DNA of 64,000 nucleotides from Streptomyces sp. BHT-5-2 (GTDB lineage: Bacteria > Actinomycetota > Actinomycetes > Streptomycetales > Streptomycetaceae). Shown one piece after another: positions 8,522-17,400 of the stretch. The position numbers and the translations under genes were made by a program. The notes under the pieces were generated by a model, which ran no database searches, had not been told where the DNA came from, and worked only from the letters and a program-made list of their open reading frames with translations. Position 1 is the stretch's first letter, and each line of letters begins with the position of its first letter. Where the stretch lies: NCBI RefSeq assembly GCF_019774615.1, contig NZ_CP081496.1, positions 5,394,001 through 5,458,000 of the forward strand, given 5' to 3'.

Positions 8522-8782
8522 TCAGCCGATGTGCAGCCGCAGCGTGCGCACCCCGCCGCCGGTCAGCAGCTCCACGATCCGCTCCCCGGCCGGCTTGCGC
8601 ACCGCGCGCCCGCAGTCGGGACAGGTGAAGGAGTAGAAGGTGGTGCGACGGCTGGCGCCGATGGCCAGCCGGAAGGCGTCGGAGGCCAGCTCGAAGCGCC
8701 CCCGGCACTCCGGGCAGGCCGCCTTGAAGAGCACCGGAGCGGCCATGTCCGCCAGAGTGGTCGTCGCCATCGTGGTCGTCAT
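8522..8782 (-). CDS. Small zinc-ribbon protein, function unknown
   Basis: An 86-residue protein with two CxxC knuckles, CPECRGRFELA and CPDCGRAVRKP, about 30 residues apart. This is the pattern of a treble-clef or zinc-ribbon domain. The ATG at 8782 opens the frame; an ATG four codons later (8770) has AAGG at better spacing and may be the true start. No enzymatic motif is visible. It lies directly downstream of pafC and may share its transcript. Confidence 0.72.
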   Translation of the reverse strand: MTTTMATTTLADMAAPVLFKAACPECRGRFELASDAFRLAIGASRRTTFYSFTCPDCGRAVRKPAGERIVELLTGGGVRTLRLHIG

Positions 8783-8842
8783 CCTTCGCTGCCTTCTCCT
8801 ACGGTCATCGGTGCGCCGGCCCGCCTCCCGGGCGGGCCGGTC

Positions 8843-9793
8843 TCACTCGCCGTACGCCGCGAGCGCCTGCCGGGCGGCCTCCCGGGCACTCGCCGCCAGC
8901 GCCGGCGGCGACACGATCCGGCCGTCCCCGCCCAGCCGCAGCCCCAGCCGCCGCAGCGACGCCGGATCGGGCGTGCGCAGCGTGATCCGCAGGCCCCCGT
9001 CGGGGAGTTCCTCGGCGCTGTCGTGCGGGTAGTACTCGGCGACCCAGCGCCCGCCGGGCCCCACCTCGACGGCGACCTCGGGGTCCTCGGCCGCCGGCTG
9101 CACCAACCCCTCGGAGAGATCGCGCAGCTCGACCGGCGGCGGGTCGGCGGGCGCGTCCAGCAGCCTGATCTCGGCGACCCGGTCGAGCCGGAAGGTGCGC
9201 CGGGCCTCGGAGAGCCGGCACCACGCCTCCATATAGGTGTGGCCGACGGCGAAGAGCCGGATCGGGTCCACCTCGCGCTCGGTCAGCTCGTCGCGGGCCG
9301 GCGAGTAGTAACGCAGCCACAGCCGGCGCCGCTCGGCGATGGCGCGGTCCACGTCGGCGAACACCCCGCCCTCGGACTCGAAGGTCACCGACAGCCGGGA
9401 GCTGGCCCCGGCCGCCTCCCCGGCCGCCGCCTCCAGCTTGGCGGTGGCCCGCAGCAGCGCCTGCCGGTCGCCCTCGCGCAGCCCCGGCAGGGTCGCCACC
9501 GCACGGGCCGCGACCAGCAGCGCGGTGGCCTCGTCGGCGGCCAGCCGCAGCGGCTCGGCGACGTCGTCGGGGTTGTGCCACCAGATCCGGTCGCCGTCGG
9601 TGTCGATGTCCATCAGATCGCCGCCGCGGAAGCTCGTCCCGCACATCGGCAGCACGTCGAGGTCGGCGATCAGCTCGTCCTCGGTGATGCCGAAGGCGCG
9701 GGCGACGTCCTCGACGCGCGCGCCGGGACGCTCGCGCAGATACGTCACCAGCGACAGCATCCGGCGGGTCTGGTCGATCGCGTTCGCAGCCAT
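8843..9793 (-). CDS. pafC: WYL-domain regulator PafC
   Basis: A 316-residue transcriptional regulator with an N-terminal winged HTH (residues 1-60, RPGARVEDVARAFGITEDELIADLDVL), a central WYL domain (about 150-230, RRRLWLRYYSPARDELTEREVDPIRLFAVGHTYMEAWC) and a C-terminal WCX extension. PafB and PafC act together in actinobacteria to activate the RecA-independent (LexA-independent) DNA-damage regulon. It starts 14 bp after the pafB stop, so the two are almost certainly cotranscribed. The pairing and the position near pafA support the assignment over a generic WYL protein. Confidence 0.92.
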   Translation of the reverse strand: MAANAIDQTRRMLSLVTYLRERPGARVEDVARAFGITEDELIADLDVLPMCGTSFRGGDLMDIDTDGDRIWWHNPDDVAEPLRLAADEATALLVAARAVATLPGLREGDRQALLRATAKLEAAAGEAAGASSRLSVTFESEGGVFADVDRAIAERRRLWLRYYSPARDELTEREVDPIRLFAVGHTYMEAWCRLSEARRTFRLDRVAEIRLLDAPADPPPVELRDLSEGLVQPAAEDPEVAVEVGPGGRWVAEYYPHDSAEELPDGGLRITLRTPDPASLRRLGLRLGGDGRIVSPPALAASAREAARQALAAYGE

Positions 9794-9807
9794 GTTCCGT
9801 GCCCCTC

Positions 9808-10818
9808 TCAGCCCTTGGCCACCGCGCGCAGCCGGTCGACGACCTCGGCCCGCAGCTCCGCCGGCTCCAGCACGACCACGTCCGGCCCGAACTCCACCAG
9901 CCAGGCGTCGAGTCCGTGCCCGTAGGGGATCTCCAGCTCGTCCCAGTCGCCGTCCAGCTCGCGGACGGCCAGCGCGCGGGCCCGCAGCGGATAGCCGTGA
10001 CCGGTGCGGAGCCTGATCCGCGCGGTGCCGGTGGCGGTCTCCCCCGCCCAGCGCTCGACGGTCTCCCGCACGGTGACGTGGTCGGGCACCGCAACGGTGA
10101 ACTTCCCCTGCCGGGAACGGACCTTGCCGGTGATCCGGGAGAGCCGGAAGACCCGCTCCGCGCCGCGGTCCCGGTCCCAGCCGGCGACGTACCAGTGGCC
10201 GCGCCAGCACTCCAGGATCCAGGGCTCGACATGGCGCGGCTCGGGGTGGGCGGCGTTGGACTTGCGGTAGTCGAAGACGACCGGGCGGCGGTCCCGGCAC
10301 GCCAGCATCAGGGGTTCGAAGGCCGCCTCGTGGGTGGGGATACGGGGCTCCAGCGCGCTGTGCGGCTGCCCCGCGTCCGGCTCGTCGGGCTCCCCGGCGA
10401 GCGGCATCCCGGCCGCCCGCAGCTTCTGCAGCGCGCCGCTGGCCGCGCCGGCCAGCCGGGCCTGCTGCCAGACCTTGGCGGCCAGTCCGAGGGCCGCGGA
10501 CTCCTCGGCGTCCAGGGTGATCGGGGGCAGGCGGTTGCTGTCCCGGCGGGCCAGATAGCCGACCTCGCCGTCGATGCCGTCCACGGTCTCGATGACCAGG
10601 CCCAGCTCGCGCAGGTCGTCCTTGTCCCGCTCGAACATCCGGTTGAAGGCGTCGTCACCGGCCGTGCCGCCCGGCCCGAAGGCGGTCCCCGCGCCCGGCC
10701 CAAAACCCTCGACGTAGGCCTCGATCGACGACCGCAGCTCGTGCTTGGTCAGCGGGCGTCGCGTCCCCAGCAGGCACAGCGCCAGATTCATCAGCCGCTC
10801 GGCCTTGGCAATCGCCAT
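9808..10818 (-). CDS. pafB: WYL-domain regulator PafB
   Basis: A 336-residue WYL protein with an N-terminal winged HTH (MAIAKAERLMNLALCLLGTRRPLTKHEL), a WYL domain (CRDRRPVVFDYRKSNAAHPEPRHVEPWILECWRGHWYVAGWD) and a WCX tail (YGHGLDAWLVEFGPDVVVLEPAEL). The start at 10818 is supported by AAAGGG upstream. It works with the adjacent PafC as a DNA-damage-responsive activator. Known family members sense single-stranded DNA through the WYL domain; that is family knowledge, not visible here. Confidence 0.92.
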   Translation of the reverse strand: MAIAKAERLMNLALCLLGTRRPLTKHELRSSIEAYVEGFGPGAGTAFGPGGTAGDDAFNRMFERDKDDLRELGLVIETVDGIDGEVGYLARRDSNRLPPITLDAEESAALGLAAKVWQQARLAGAASGALQKLRAAGMPLAGEPDEPDAGQPHSALEPRIPTHEAAFEPLMLACRDRRPVVFDYRKSNAAHPEPRHVEPWILECWRGHWYVAGWDRDRGAERVFRLSRITGKVRSRQGKFTVAVPDHVTVRETVERWAGETATGTARIRLRTGHGYPLRARALAVRELDGDWDELEIPYGHGLDAWLVEFGPDVVVLEPAELRAEVVDRLRAVAKG

Positions 10819-10882
10819 CGACGCCCTTTCTCGTTGGCTCCCAACGGGTGACCGTACCGCCCTGGGTGCGTCCGGCAAAAGC

Positions 10883-10914
10883 GGAGGGTCCGTGCCGGCC
10901 GGCACGGACCCTCC
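10883..10914 (-). terminator. Terminator after FKBP gene
   Basis: Perfect 14-bp inverted repeat GGAGGGTCCGTGCC / GGCACGGACCCTCC with a 4-base centre, 17 bp past the FKBP stop on the minus strand. It should separate the FKBP transcript from pafBC. Confidence 0.8.
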
Positions 10915-10931
10915 CGGTGTCGTACGAGGTC

Positions 10932-11306
10932 TCAGACGGAGACCAGGTCGCACACGAAGATCAGCGACTCGTTGGGCGCGATCCGGCCACCGCCGGCGCC
11001 GCGCTCGCCGTAGGCGAGGTGCGGCGGGATGGTCAGCCGGCGCCGGCCGCCCACCTTCATGCCCTGCACACCCTGGTCCCAACCCGCGATGACCTGGCCG
11101 GCGCCCAGCTGGAACTGGAGCGGCTTGCCGCGGTTCCAGCTCGCGTCGAACTCCTCACCGGTGCTGAAGGAGACGCCGACGTAGTGCACGGAGACCATGT
11201 CCCCGGCCTTGGCGACCGGCCCGTCGCCCTCCCACAGGTCCACGATCTCCAGGTCGGTGGGGACCGGGCCCTCGGGGAAGTCGATCTCGGGCTTGTCGAT
11301 GCTCAC
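10932..11306 (-). CDS. FKBP-type peptidyl-prolyl isomerase, cytoplasmic
   Basis: A 124-residue single-domain FKBP. The canonical segments VSVHYVGVSFSTGEEFDASW, GAGQVIAGWDQGVQGMKVGGRRRLTIPPHLAYGERG and ESLIFVCDLVSV cover the whole fold, including the Trp and IPPxxAYG of the active pocket. There is no signal peptide. It catalyses cis-trans isomerisation of Xaa-Pro bonds. Its neighbour upstream is a lipoprotein paralogue, so one isomerase should act in the cytoplasm and the other outside the membrane. Confidence 0.94.
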   Translation of the reverse strand: MSIDKPEIDFPEGPVPTDLEIVDLWEGDGPVAKAGDMVSVHYVGVSFSTGEEFDASWNRGKPLQFQLGAGQVIAGWDQGVQGMKVGGRRRLTIPPHLAYGERGAGGGRIAPNESLIFVCDLVSV

Positions 11307-11374
11307 GAATGTGCTCCTACTTGCGAATCTTTTCGATTACCGGGCCAGTCTTGCAGATCCCGCGGACCGCCCGG

Positions 11375-12391
11375 TCAGACCGTGCCGACGATGTCGACCA
11401 CGAAGACCAGGGTGTTCTTCGCCAGCTCGTGCTGCGGGCTGGCGCCGTAACCCAGCTTCGGCGGGATCACGATCTCCACCCGATCCCCGACGTGCTTGCC
11501 CACCAGCGCCTGGTCCCAGCCCTGGACGACCTGCCCGGTGCCGATCTGGAAGGCCGTCGCACCGCCGTGGTCCCACGACGAGTCGAACTTCTTCCCGTCC
11601 TCCCACTTCACCCCGGTGTACTGGGCGATCAGACCGTCACCGGCCTTCACCTCCGGGCCCTTGCCCTTGATCAGCACCTGCTGCTCCAGGTCGGTGGGCG
11701 CCTTCTCCCCCTTGGGGACGGTGATCTCGGCGGCCTTGTCGTCCGCGGCCTTCACCTCCGGCATACCGTCCTCCGGCGCCGCCTGGGTGCCCTCGGCCTT
11801 CGCCTTCTTGTCCACCTTCTTCGCGCCGACCACGTCGACCACCCAGACCAGGCCGTCCTCCGGCTTGATCCCCGACTGCGGGTTGAGGCCCTCGCCGATC
11901 AGCGCCTTGGCGGTGCCCTCGACCTCGAACCGGCCGCCGACCTTCTGCCCGGCCGCGGCCGTCAGCACCTTCGGCGGCAGCATCTGCTGCGTCATCTGGT
12001 CGGTGACCTCGGTGACGACCTGGGTACGCGGCGCACCCGGCTTCGCGCCGGGCTGCGGCGTCCAGCTGCTGCCGAGGTTCTGGCCCTTCATGGTCTGCGC
12101 GGAGAAGTCCAGCCGGACCAGATCGCCCTTGTTCACGACCGCGCCCTTGCCCTCGACCAGGGTCTTGGTGACGGCCTTGTCCGCCGGCTTGGCGTCCTTG
12201 GGCACGGAGATCGTCGGCTTCGCACCGGGCGTGCCCGTCACCTTGACCACCGCCTCGTCGGAGGTCTTGCCGTCGTCGGACCCGCAGGCGGCGGTGAGGA
12301 GCAGAACGGGCACCGCCAGCGCGGCAGCGGCGGCACGGCGGGTGTGCGTGGCGAAGGGGCGGACGAAGCGCCCCCCGGGAGAATTCAGCAT
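11375..12391 (-). CDS. FKBP-type isomerase lipoprotein, two FKBP-like domains
   Basis: A 338-residue exported lipoprotein. A basic N-terminus and hydrophobic helix end in LLLTAAC, a usable lipobox. Residues about 75-185 resemble an FKBP domain but lack the GWD and IPPxxAYG elements (KGDLVRLDFSAQ, EDGLVWVVDVVGAKK), so this copy looks inactive. A Lys-, Ala- and Glu-rich linker follows, then a complete FKBP domain from about 235 to the end (GDGLIAQYTGVKWEDGKKFDSSW, GTGQVVQGWDQALVGKHVGDRVEIVIPPKLGYG). It probably assists folding of secreted proteins. It lies next to a cytoplasmic FKBP. Confidence 0.9.
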   Translation of the reverse strand: MLNSPGGRFVRPFATHTRRAAAAALAVPVLLLTAACGSDDGKTSDEAVVKVTGTPGAKPTISVPKDAKPADKAVTKTLVEGKGAVVNKGDLVRLDFSAQTMKGQNLGSSWTPQPGAKPGAPRTQVVTEVTDQMTQQMLPPKVLTAAAGQKVGGRFEVEGTAKALIGEGLNPQSGIKPEDGLVWVVDVVGAKKVDKKAKAEGTQAAPEDGMPEVKAADDKAAEITVPKGEKAPTDLEQQVLIKGKGPEVKAGDGLIAQYTGVKWEDGKKFDSSWDHGGATAFQIGTGQVVQGWDQALVGKHVGDRVEIVIPPKLGYGASPQHELAKNTLVFVVDIVGTV

Positions 12392-12494
12392 CTGTCCAAC
12401 TCGGGCTCGTGGGGAAGGTGGGCAATGCCCGCCACTCTACGACCTGTCGCCATGGCCGCCTCCGGTGAACACAGCGGCCCGCCACGACACGACG

Positions 12495-12526
12495 ATGCGC
12501 CGAGAGCATTCACGCTCCCGGCGCAT
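12495..12526 (-). terminator. Terminator after pafA
   Basis: ATGCGCCG / CGGCGCAT outer stem with an inner GAGC / GCTC stem and one mismatch, 19 bp beyond the pafA stop on the minus strand. Confidence 0.65.
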
Positions 12527-12545
12527 CCGCCCGCATTCCGGACGC

Positions 12546-13907
12546 TCACATCCCGGCGATCAACTTCTCCACCCGGTCGTCGACGGAACGGAACGGGTCC
12601 TTGCACAGGACCGTCCGCTGCGCCTGGTCGTTCAACTTCAGATGCACCCAGTCGACCGTGAAATCACGGCGCTGTTCCTGGGCCCGACGAATGAAGTCCC
12701 CACGCAGCCGCGCACGCGTGGTCTGCGGCGGCACCGACTTGCCCTCGAAGATCTTCAAGTCGTTGCAGATCCGCGCCGCTTGCCCCTTCCGCTCCAGGAG
12801 GTAATAAAGCCCCCGACGGCGGTGGATGTCGTGATACGCGAGGTCTATCTGCGCCACCCGCGGATGGGACATGCTGATGTTGTTCTTCGTGCGGTACCGC
12901 TCGATGAGCTGATGTTTCATCACCCAGTCGATCTCGGTCGCGATCCGGTCCAGTTCCTGGTCCCGAACGGCTTCCAGAGTACGGCCCCACAACTCCAGGA
13001 CACGCTCGACGGTACCGGTGCGGATTCCGCGGCGATCGCAGAAATCGACGGCCTTTTCGTAGTATTCCTGCTGCACTTCGAGCGCCGACGCCTCACGCCC
13101 GCTGGCCAGCCGCACCTTGCGCTGACCGGTGGTGTCATGACTCACCTCACGGATCGCCCGGATCGGGTTCTCCAGCGTCAGATCGCGCATGACGGTGCCC
13201 GCCTCGATCATCCGCAGCACCAGGTCGGTGGCCCCGACCTTGAGCATCATCGTGGTCTCGGACATGTTGGAGTCGCCGACGATGACGTGCAGCCGGCGGT
13301 AGCGCTCGGCGTCCGCGTGCGGTTCGTCCCGGGTGTTGATGATCGGCCGGGACCGGGTGGTCGCCGAGGAGACGCCCTCCCAGATGTGCTCGGCGCGCTG
13401 ACTGACGCAGTAGACCGCGCCGCGCGGCGTCTGCAGCACCTTGCCGGCACCGCACAGCAGCTGCCGGGTGACCAGGAACGGAATGAGGATGTCCGCGAGC
13501 CGGGAGAACTCACCGTGCCGGGCCACGAGATAGTTCTCATGGCAGCCGTAGGAGTTTCCCGCCGAATCGGTGTTGTTCTTGAAGAGATAGACGTCGCCCG
13601 CGATTCCCTCCTCGTGCAGGCGGCGTTCGGCGTCGACGAGCAGACCTTCGAGAATGCGTTCGCCGGCCTTGTCGTGGGTGACCAGCTCGGTCACGTTGTC
13701 GCACTCGGGAGTTGCGTATTCCGGGTGTGATCCCACGTCCAAGTACAGGCGCGCGCCGTTCCGCAGGAAGACATTGCTGCTGCGGCCCCATGACACGACA
13801 CGGCGGAAGAGGTACCGCGCCACTTCGTCAGGCGACAGTCGGCGCTGTCCCCTGAACGTGCACGTGACGCCGTACTCGTTCTCCAGCCCGAAAATGCGGC
13901 GGTCCAT
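12546..13907 (-). CDS. pafA: Pup-protein ligase PafA
   Basis: A 453-residue carboxylate-amine ligase that joins the C-terminal Glu of Pup to substrate lysines using ATP. It aligns almost without gaps to mycobacterial PafA as I remember it: FGLENEYGVTC with catalytic-site Glu9, LSPDEVARYLFRRVVSWGRSSNVFLRNGARLYLDVGSHPEYATPEC with the Asp base and metal ligands, YLFKNNTDSAGNSYGCHENYL, and RPIINTRDEPHADAERYRRLHVIVGDSNMSE. The C-terminal domain ends RDFTVDWVHLKLNDQAQRTVLCKDPFRSVDDRVEKLI. The MFS gene stop (TAA at 13917-13919) is only 9 bp upstream, and no clear Shine-Dalgarno site precedes the ATG, which suggests translational coupling. Confidence 0.97.
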   Translation of the reverse strand: MDRRIFGLENEYGVTCTFRGQRRLSPDEVARYLFRRVVSWGRSSNVFLRNGARLYLDVGSHPEYATPECDNVTELVTHDKAGERILEGLLVDAERRLHEEGIAGDVYLFKNNTDSAGNSYGCHENYLVARHGEFSRLADILIPFLVTRQLLCGAGKVLQTPRGAVYCVSQRAEHIWEGVSSATTRSRPIINTRDEPHADAERYRRLHVIVGDSNMSETTMMLKVGATDLVLRMIEAGTVMRDLTLENPIRAIREVSHDTTGQRKVRLASGREASALEVQQEYYEKAVDFCDRRGIRTGTVERVLELWGRTLEAVRDQELDRIATEIDWVMKHQLIERYRTKNNISMSHPRVAQIDLAYHDIHRRRGLYYLLERKGQAARICNDLKIFEGKSVPPQTTRARLRGDFIRRAQEQRRDFTVDWVHLKLNDQAQRTVLCKDPFRSVDDRVEKLIAGM

Positions 13908-13916
13908 GACTGAACA

Positions 13917-15176
13917 TTACGCCTGATGGCCTGCTCTGAAACCGGGTTCGACAGCCCCGTTTCGATCATTTTCCGCCCGGACCGCGCCCACGGCGGGCTG
14001 CACCGGATCCCCGAGCAATCGCTTCATCGACAAAAGCACCAGCAGAGCGGCCACTCCGGAGGCGCCCGCGACCGCGAACCCCGCGGCCGGTCCACCGACC
14101 TCCAGCGCCGGCCCGGCCACCGAGGCCCCCACCGCCGAACCGACCCCGAACGTCGTCACCAGCCACGAGAACGCCTCCGTCACCGTCCCCGTCGGCGCAT
14201 GACGGTCCACCACCACGAACGCGCAGGCCAGCGCCGGCGCCAGGAACACCCCGGCGAGCCCGCTGAGCACCGTCATCCCGACCACCCCCGGCACCAGGAA
14301 CAGCGGCAGATAACCCAGGGCCAGCAGCGCGACGAGCAGCCGCAGCCGGGTCTCCGGACGCCCCGGCCACTGCCGGGCCCCGTAGACCAGACCGCCGGCC
14401 AACGCGCCCACACCGAGCGCGGAGAGCAGACAACTGGAGACCATGCCGCCGCCGTGCCCGTCGGCATAGCCGACCGCGGCCACCCCGATCGACCCCAGCG
14501 CCAGCCCGACGAAGAAGAACGCGCCGATCAGCACCAGCATCCCGGCCGACCGCAACGCGCCCAACCAGTGCGCCTCCCGGGGCGCACTGCGCCACTCCCG
14601 CGACGGCGCGGAGACCACGACCGAGAGCGCGCCCAGCACCCCGATCGCGTTGACCACCAGCAGCGCCGCCCCGGGCGACCAGGCCGCCACGCACAGCGTC
14701 ACCAGCAACGGCCCGACGGCGAACATGACTTCCTGCGCCACCGCGTCCAGCGCGTACGCGGCATGCACCCGGTCCGCCCGCCGGAGCACCACCGGCCACA
14801 GCGCCCGCAGCCCGCCCTCCAGCGGCGGCGTGAACAACCCGGCGACCGCCACGGCCAGACAGGCGGCCCACCGCGGTGCCACCCCGACGACGACCAGCAG
14901 CGCCATGCCCAGCGCGGAGACCACCGAGGCGGGCAGCATCACCCGGGGCTGCCCGTGGACGTCCACCGCGCGGCCCAGCAGCGGCTGGCCGAGGGCGGTG
15001 CAGACGCCGTAGACCGCGGAGAGCGCGCCGGCCAGGGCGTAACTGCCGCCCTGGGCGCGGACGAAGAGGACCAGCGCCAGCGGCGCGGTGGCGTTCGGCA
15101 ACCTGCCGACCAGGGTCCCGGTCAGCAGCCGGGCGGCATACCGGGTCCTGAGCAAATCCGCATATCCCGCAGCCAC
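13917..15176 (-). CDS. MFS transporter
   Basis: A 419-residue major facilitator superfamily protein with about 12 hydrophobic segments. The loop GQPLLGRAVDVHGQPRVML fits the MFS motif A region. The substrate is not predictable; the fold resembles small-molecule exporters. The gene is divergent from a LacI-family regulator, with a strong inverted repeat between them at 15214-15240, suggesting direct control. Downstream it is nearly fused to pafA (9 bp), so pafA may be read from this promoter as well. Confidence 0.88.
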   Translation of the reverse strand: MAAGYADLLRTRYAARLLTGTLVGRLPNATAPLALVLFVRAQGGSYALAGALSAVYGVCTALGQPLLGRAVDVHGQPRVMLPASVVSALGMALLVVVGVAPRWAACLAVAVAGLFTPPLEGGLRALWPVVLRRADRVHAAYALDAVAQEVMFAVGPLLVTLCVAAWSPGAALLVVNAIGVLGALSVVVSAPSREWRSAPREAHWLGALRSAGMLVLIGAFFFVGLALGSIGVAAVGYADGHGGGMVSSCLLSALGVGALAGGLVYGARQWPGRPETRLRLLVALLALGYLPLFLVPGVVGMTVLSGLAGVFLAPALACAFVVVDRHAPTGTVTEAFSWLVTTFGVGSAVGASVAGPALEVGGPAAGFAVAGASGVAALLVLLSMKRLLGDPVQPAVGAVRAENDRNGAVEPGFRAGHQA

Positions 15177-15213
15177 GGCTGCCCCTCTCCGCCCGGTCCC
15201 ACACTGGAAGTGT

Positions 15214-15240
15214 TACGTATAACGTCCGGCGTCATACGTA
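15214..15240. promoter_or_regulatory. Probable LacI-family operator
   Basis: Inverted repeat with arms TACGTATAACG and CGTCATACGTA around a 5-bp centre; ten of eleven arm positions pair. It lies in the 124-bp region between the divergent MFS and LacI-family genes, 38 bp from the MFS start and 61 bp from the regulator start. It is a likely site for the adjacent regulator. Confidence 0.7.
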
Positions 15241-15300
15241 CCATGGCGGCAACCCGCGGGTCCACCCCCGCAGCACCGGCCCCAAGGAGTGACGCACCCG

Positions 15301-16401
15301 GTGACCAGCCACGAGGCCGCCGCGGCCGCTGTCCCACCGTCCCCGCAGGACACCCCCGGCCGGCCCCCCGCCCGGGTCACCAGCCGGGACGTCGCCCGCG
15401 CCGCCGGCGTCTCGCAGGCCGCGGTCTCCCTGGTCCTGGGCGAGAAGTGGCGCGGCCGGGTCTCCCCCGGCAAGGCGGACGCGGTCCGCGCCGCCGCCCG
15501 CGAGCTGGGCTACCGCCCCAACCTCGCCGCCCGCAGCCTGCGCACCGGCCGCACCCGCACCGCCCTGCTCGTGGTCCCCGCCCTCACCACCGAGTTCTTC
15601 GCACGCGTCTACACCGGAGCCGCCCGGATCGCCGCCGACCACGACTTCGGCGTGGTCCTCTACCCCTCCCCCGAGGGCATCGGCCCGGCCCGCGACCCGT
15701 TCGCCTCCGCCTCCGCCGCCCTCGACGGCGTCATCGCCTCCTCCATGGCGGCCGACGCCCTCACCGCCCTGCGCCCCGCCGGACTCCCGCTGGTCATGCT
15801 CGACAGCGACCCCGCCGACACGACCGCCTCGGCCACCGTGAACCTCGACATCGCCGACGGTGTACGGCAGTTGGCCGCCCACCTCACCGGCCTCGGCCAC
15901 CGCCGGATCACCCACCTCGCGGCCGACGTCGACTCCTGGACCTTCGCCGTCCGCGCCCGCACCCTCGCCGACGCCCTGGCCGGCGTCCCGGACGTCGAGC
16001 TGCGCCGCGTCCCCACCGCACTGGGCGTCGACGCCGGACTCCGCGCCGCGCACACCGCGCTGACCGCCCCCGGCCCCCGCCCCACCGCCCTGCTCTGCGA
16101 CGACGACATCATCGCCGCCGGCGCCTGCAAGGCCGTCCGCCGCCTCGGCCTGCGGATCCCCGAGGACATCTCGGTCACCGGCTACGACGACCTGGCCCTC
16201 GCGGTCGCCGTGGAACCGGAACTGACGACCGTCCGGCTCCCCGCCGAGGAGTTCGGCGAGGCCGGACTCCGGGCCCTGATGGCCGTCCTGGACGGCGCCC
16301 CGGCCGACGCGGCCACCCTCCCCGTCACCCTCGTCCCACGCGGCTCCACGGCACCGCCGCCGGACGCCCCGCACAACACCGCGCGCCCCGGCGGGAGTTG
16401 A
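15301..16401 (+). CDS. LacI-family transcriptional regulator
   Basis: A 366-residue regulator with an N-terminal LacI HTH (VTSRDVARAAGVSQAAVSLVLGEKWRGRVSPGKADAVRAAARELGYRPN, about residues 27-75) and a periplasmic-binding-protein-like sensor domain (TALLVVPALTTEFFARVYTGAARIAADHDFGVVLYP onward). The GTG at 15301 was chosen because AAGGAG sits about 11 bp upstream; an earlier GTG at 15289 overlaps that ribosome site. It is the only plus-strand gene between 3.7 and 22.8 kb. Its divergent MFS partner is the probable target. The ligand is unknown. Confidence 0.9.
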   Translation: MTSHEAAAAAVPPSPQDTPGRPPARVTSRDVARAAGVSQAAVSLVLGEKWRGRVSPGKADAVRAAARELGYRPNLAARSLRTGRTRTALLVVPALTTEFFARVYTGAARIAADHDFGVVLYPSPEGIGPARDPFASASAALDGVIASSMAADALTALRPAGLPLVMLDSDPADTTASATVNLDIADGVRQLAAHLTGLGHRRITHLAADVDSWTFAVRARTLADALAGVPDVELRRVPTALGVDAGLRAAHTALTAPGPRPTALLCDDDIIAAGACKAVRRLGLRIPEDISVTGYDDLALAVAVEPELTTVRLPAEEFGEAGLRALMAVLDGAPADAATLPVTLVPRGSTAPPPDAPHNTARPGGS

Positions 16402-16437
16402 CCCACCGGGGCGCGCGATCCGGGCCCGGGGCCCGGA
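16381..16437. terminator. Two tandem hairpins between convergent genes
   Basis: The first hairpin is GCGCGCCCCGG / CCGGGGCGCGC (16381-16416, overlapping the regulator stop). The second is TCCGGGCC / GGCCCGGA (16419-16437). Together they separate the LacI-family gene from prcA, transcribed toward it. Confidence 0.85.
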
Positions 16438-16455
16438 AACGGAGTACCGCGATCG

Positions 16456-17331
16456 TCAGTCGTCCGCGGAGCCGGACTCCGGCTCACCGGCGTCCGCGTC
16501 CGCCGCACCCGAGCCGCTCTTCCCCGCGGCCGTGCCCTTGCCGGCACCCTTGCCGTTCCCACCCGCCGCGGAGGCACCCGAGGACTCCCCCGCATCCGCC
16601 GCGGGCGCGCCCTTCTCCCCCTCGGCAGCGGCCTGCTCCTCCAGCAGCCGGGACAGCTGACGCCCCAGGATCCGCTTGAACTTCCGCTTCTGCGGGCGGG
16701 TGCGGTCCAGCACCGCGACCTCGAGCTGCTCGGCGGTCAGCGTCCGCTCACCGCCGTTGGTGTCCCGGGCGAGCGAGTCGACCGCCAGCCGCAACGCCTC
16801 CGCCAGGCTCATCCCGTCCCGGTGTCGCTGATCGAGATAGCTGCTGATCTGGTCGGCGTTGCCGCCCACCGCGACCGAACCGTGCTCGTCCACGATGGAA
16901 CCGTCGTGCGGCAGCCGGTAGATCTGGTCGTCCTCGGGGGCGTTGCCGACCTCGGCGACGATCAGCTCGACCTCGTACGGCTTCTCGGCCGCGCTGGAGA
17001 AGATCGTGCCGAGCGTCTGGGCGTAGACGTTGGCCAGCCCGCGGGCGGTCACGTCCTCCCGGTCATAGGTGTAACCGCGCAGATCGGCGTAACGGACGCC
17101 GCCGATCCGGAGGTTCTCGAACTCGTTGTACTTGCCGACCGCCGCGAAGGCGATCCGGTCGTAGATCTCGCTGACCTTGTGCAGGGCCCGGGAGGGATTC
17201 TCGGCGACGAAGAGCACGCCGTCGGTGTATTGCAGCACCACGACGCTGCGGCCGCGCGCGATGCCCTTGCGGGCGTACTCGGCACGGTCGGCCATGGCCT
17301 GCTGGGGTGAGACATAGAACGGCGTCGACAC
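16456..17331 (-). CDS. prcA: 20S proteasome alpha subunit
   Basis: A 291-residue alpha subunit that forms the outer rings and gate of the actinobacterial proteasome. Conserved parts are PFYVSPQQAMADRAEYARKGIARGRSVVVLQYTDGVLFVAENPS, the YDRIAFAAVGKYNEFENLR region and YTYDREDVTARGLANVYAQTLG. It has no catalytic N-terminal Thr, as expected. Residues about 230-291 form a Gly-, Ala-, Ser- and acid-rich disordered tail, typical of Streptomyces PrcA. It lies 69 bp downstream of prcB in the same operon. Substrates are delivered by the Arc ATPase encoded at 21-22.8 kb. Confidence 0.97.
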   Translation of the reverse strand: MSTPFYVSPQQAMADRAEYARKGIARGRSVVVLQYTDGVLFVAENPSRALHKVSEIYDRIAFAAVGKYNEFENLRIGGVRYADLRGYTYDREDVTARGLANVYAQTLGTIFSSAAEKPYEVELIVAEVGNAPEDDQIYRLPHDGSIVDEHGSVAVGGNADQISSYLDQRHRDGMSLAEALRLAVDSLARDTNGGERTLTAEQLEVAVLDRTRPQKRKFKRILGRQLSRLLEEQAAAEGEKGAPAADAGESSGASAAGGNGKGAGKGTAAGKSGSGAADADAGEPESGSADD

Positions 17332-17400
17332 CGGCTATCCGTCCCTTCCTGTCAAAAGCTCTCTCGCTGTCTGGGGGCTCACCGCAAATCATCCGTCCCG

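Noticed and set aside
13926..16679. Plus-strand open frame of 917 codons crossing the MFS and LacI-family genes
   Set aside because: It overlaps three well-supported genes in other frames and is Arg/Pro/His-rich, a shadow of GC-rich DNA.
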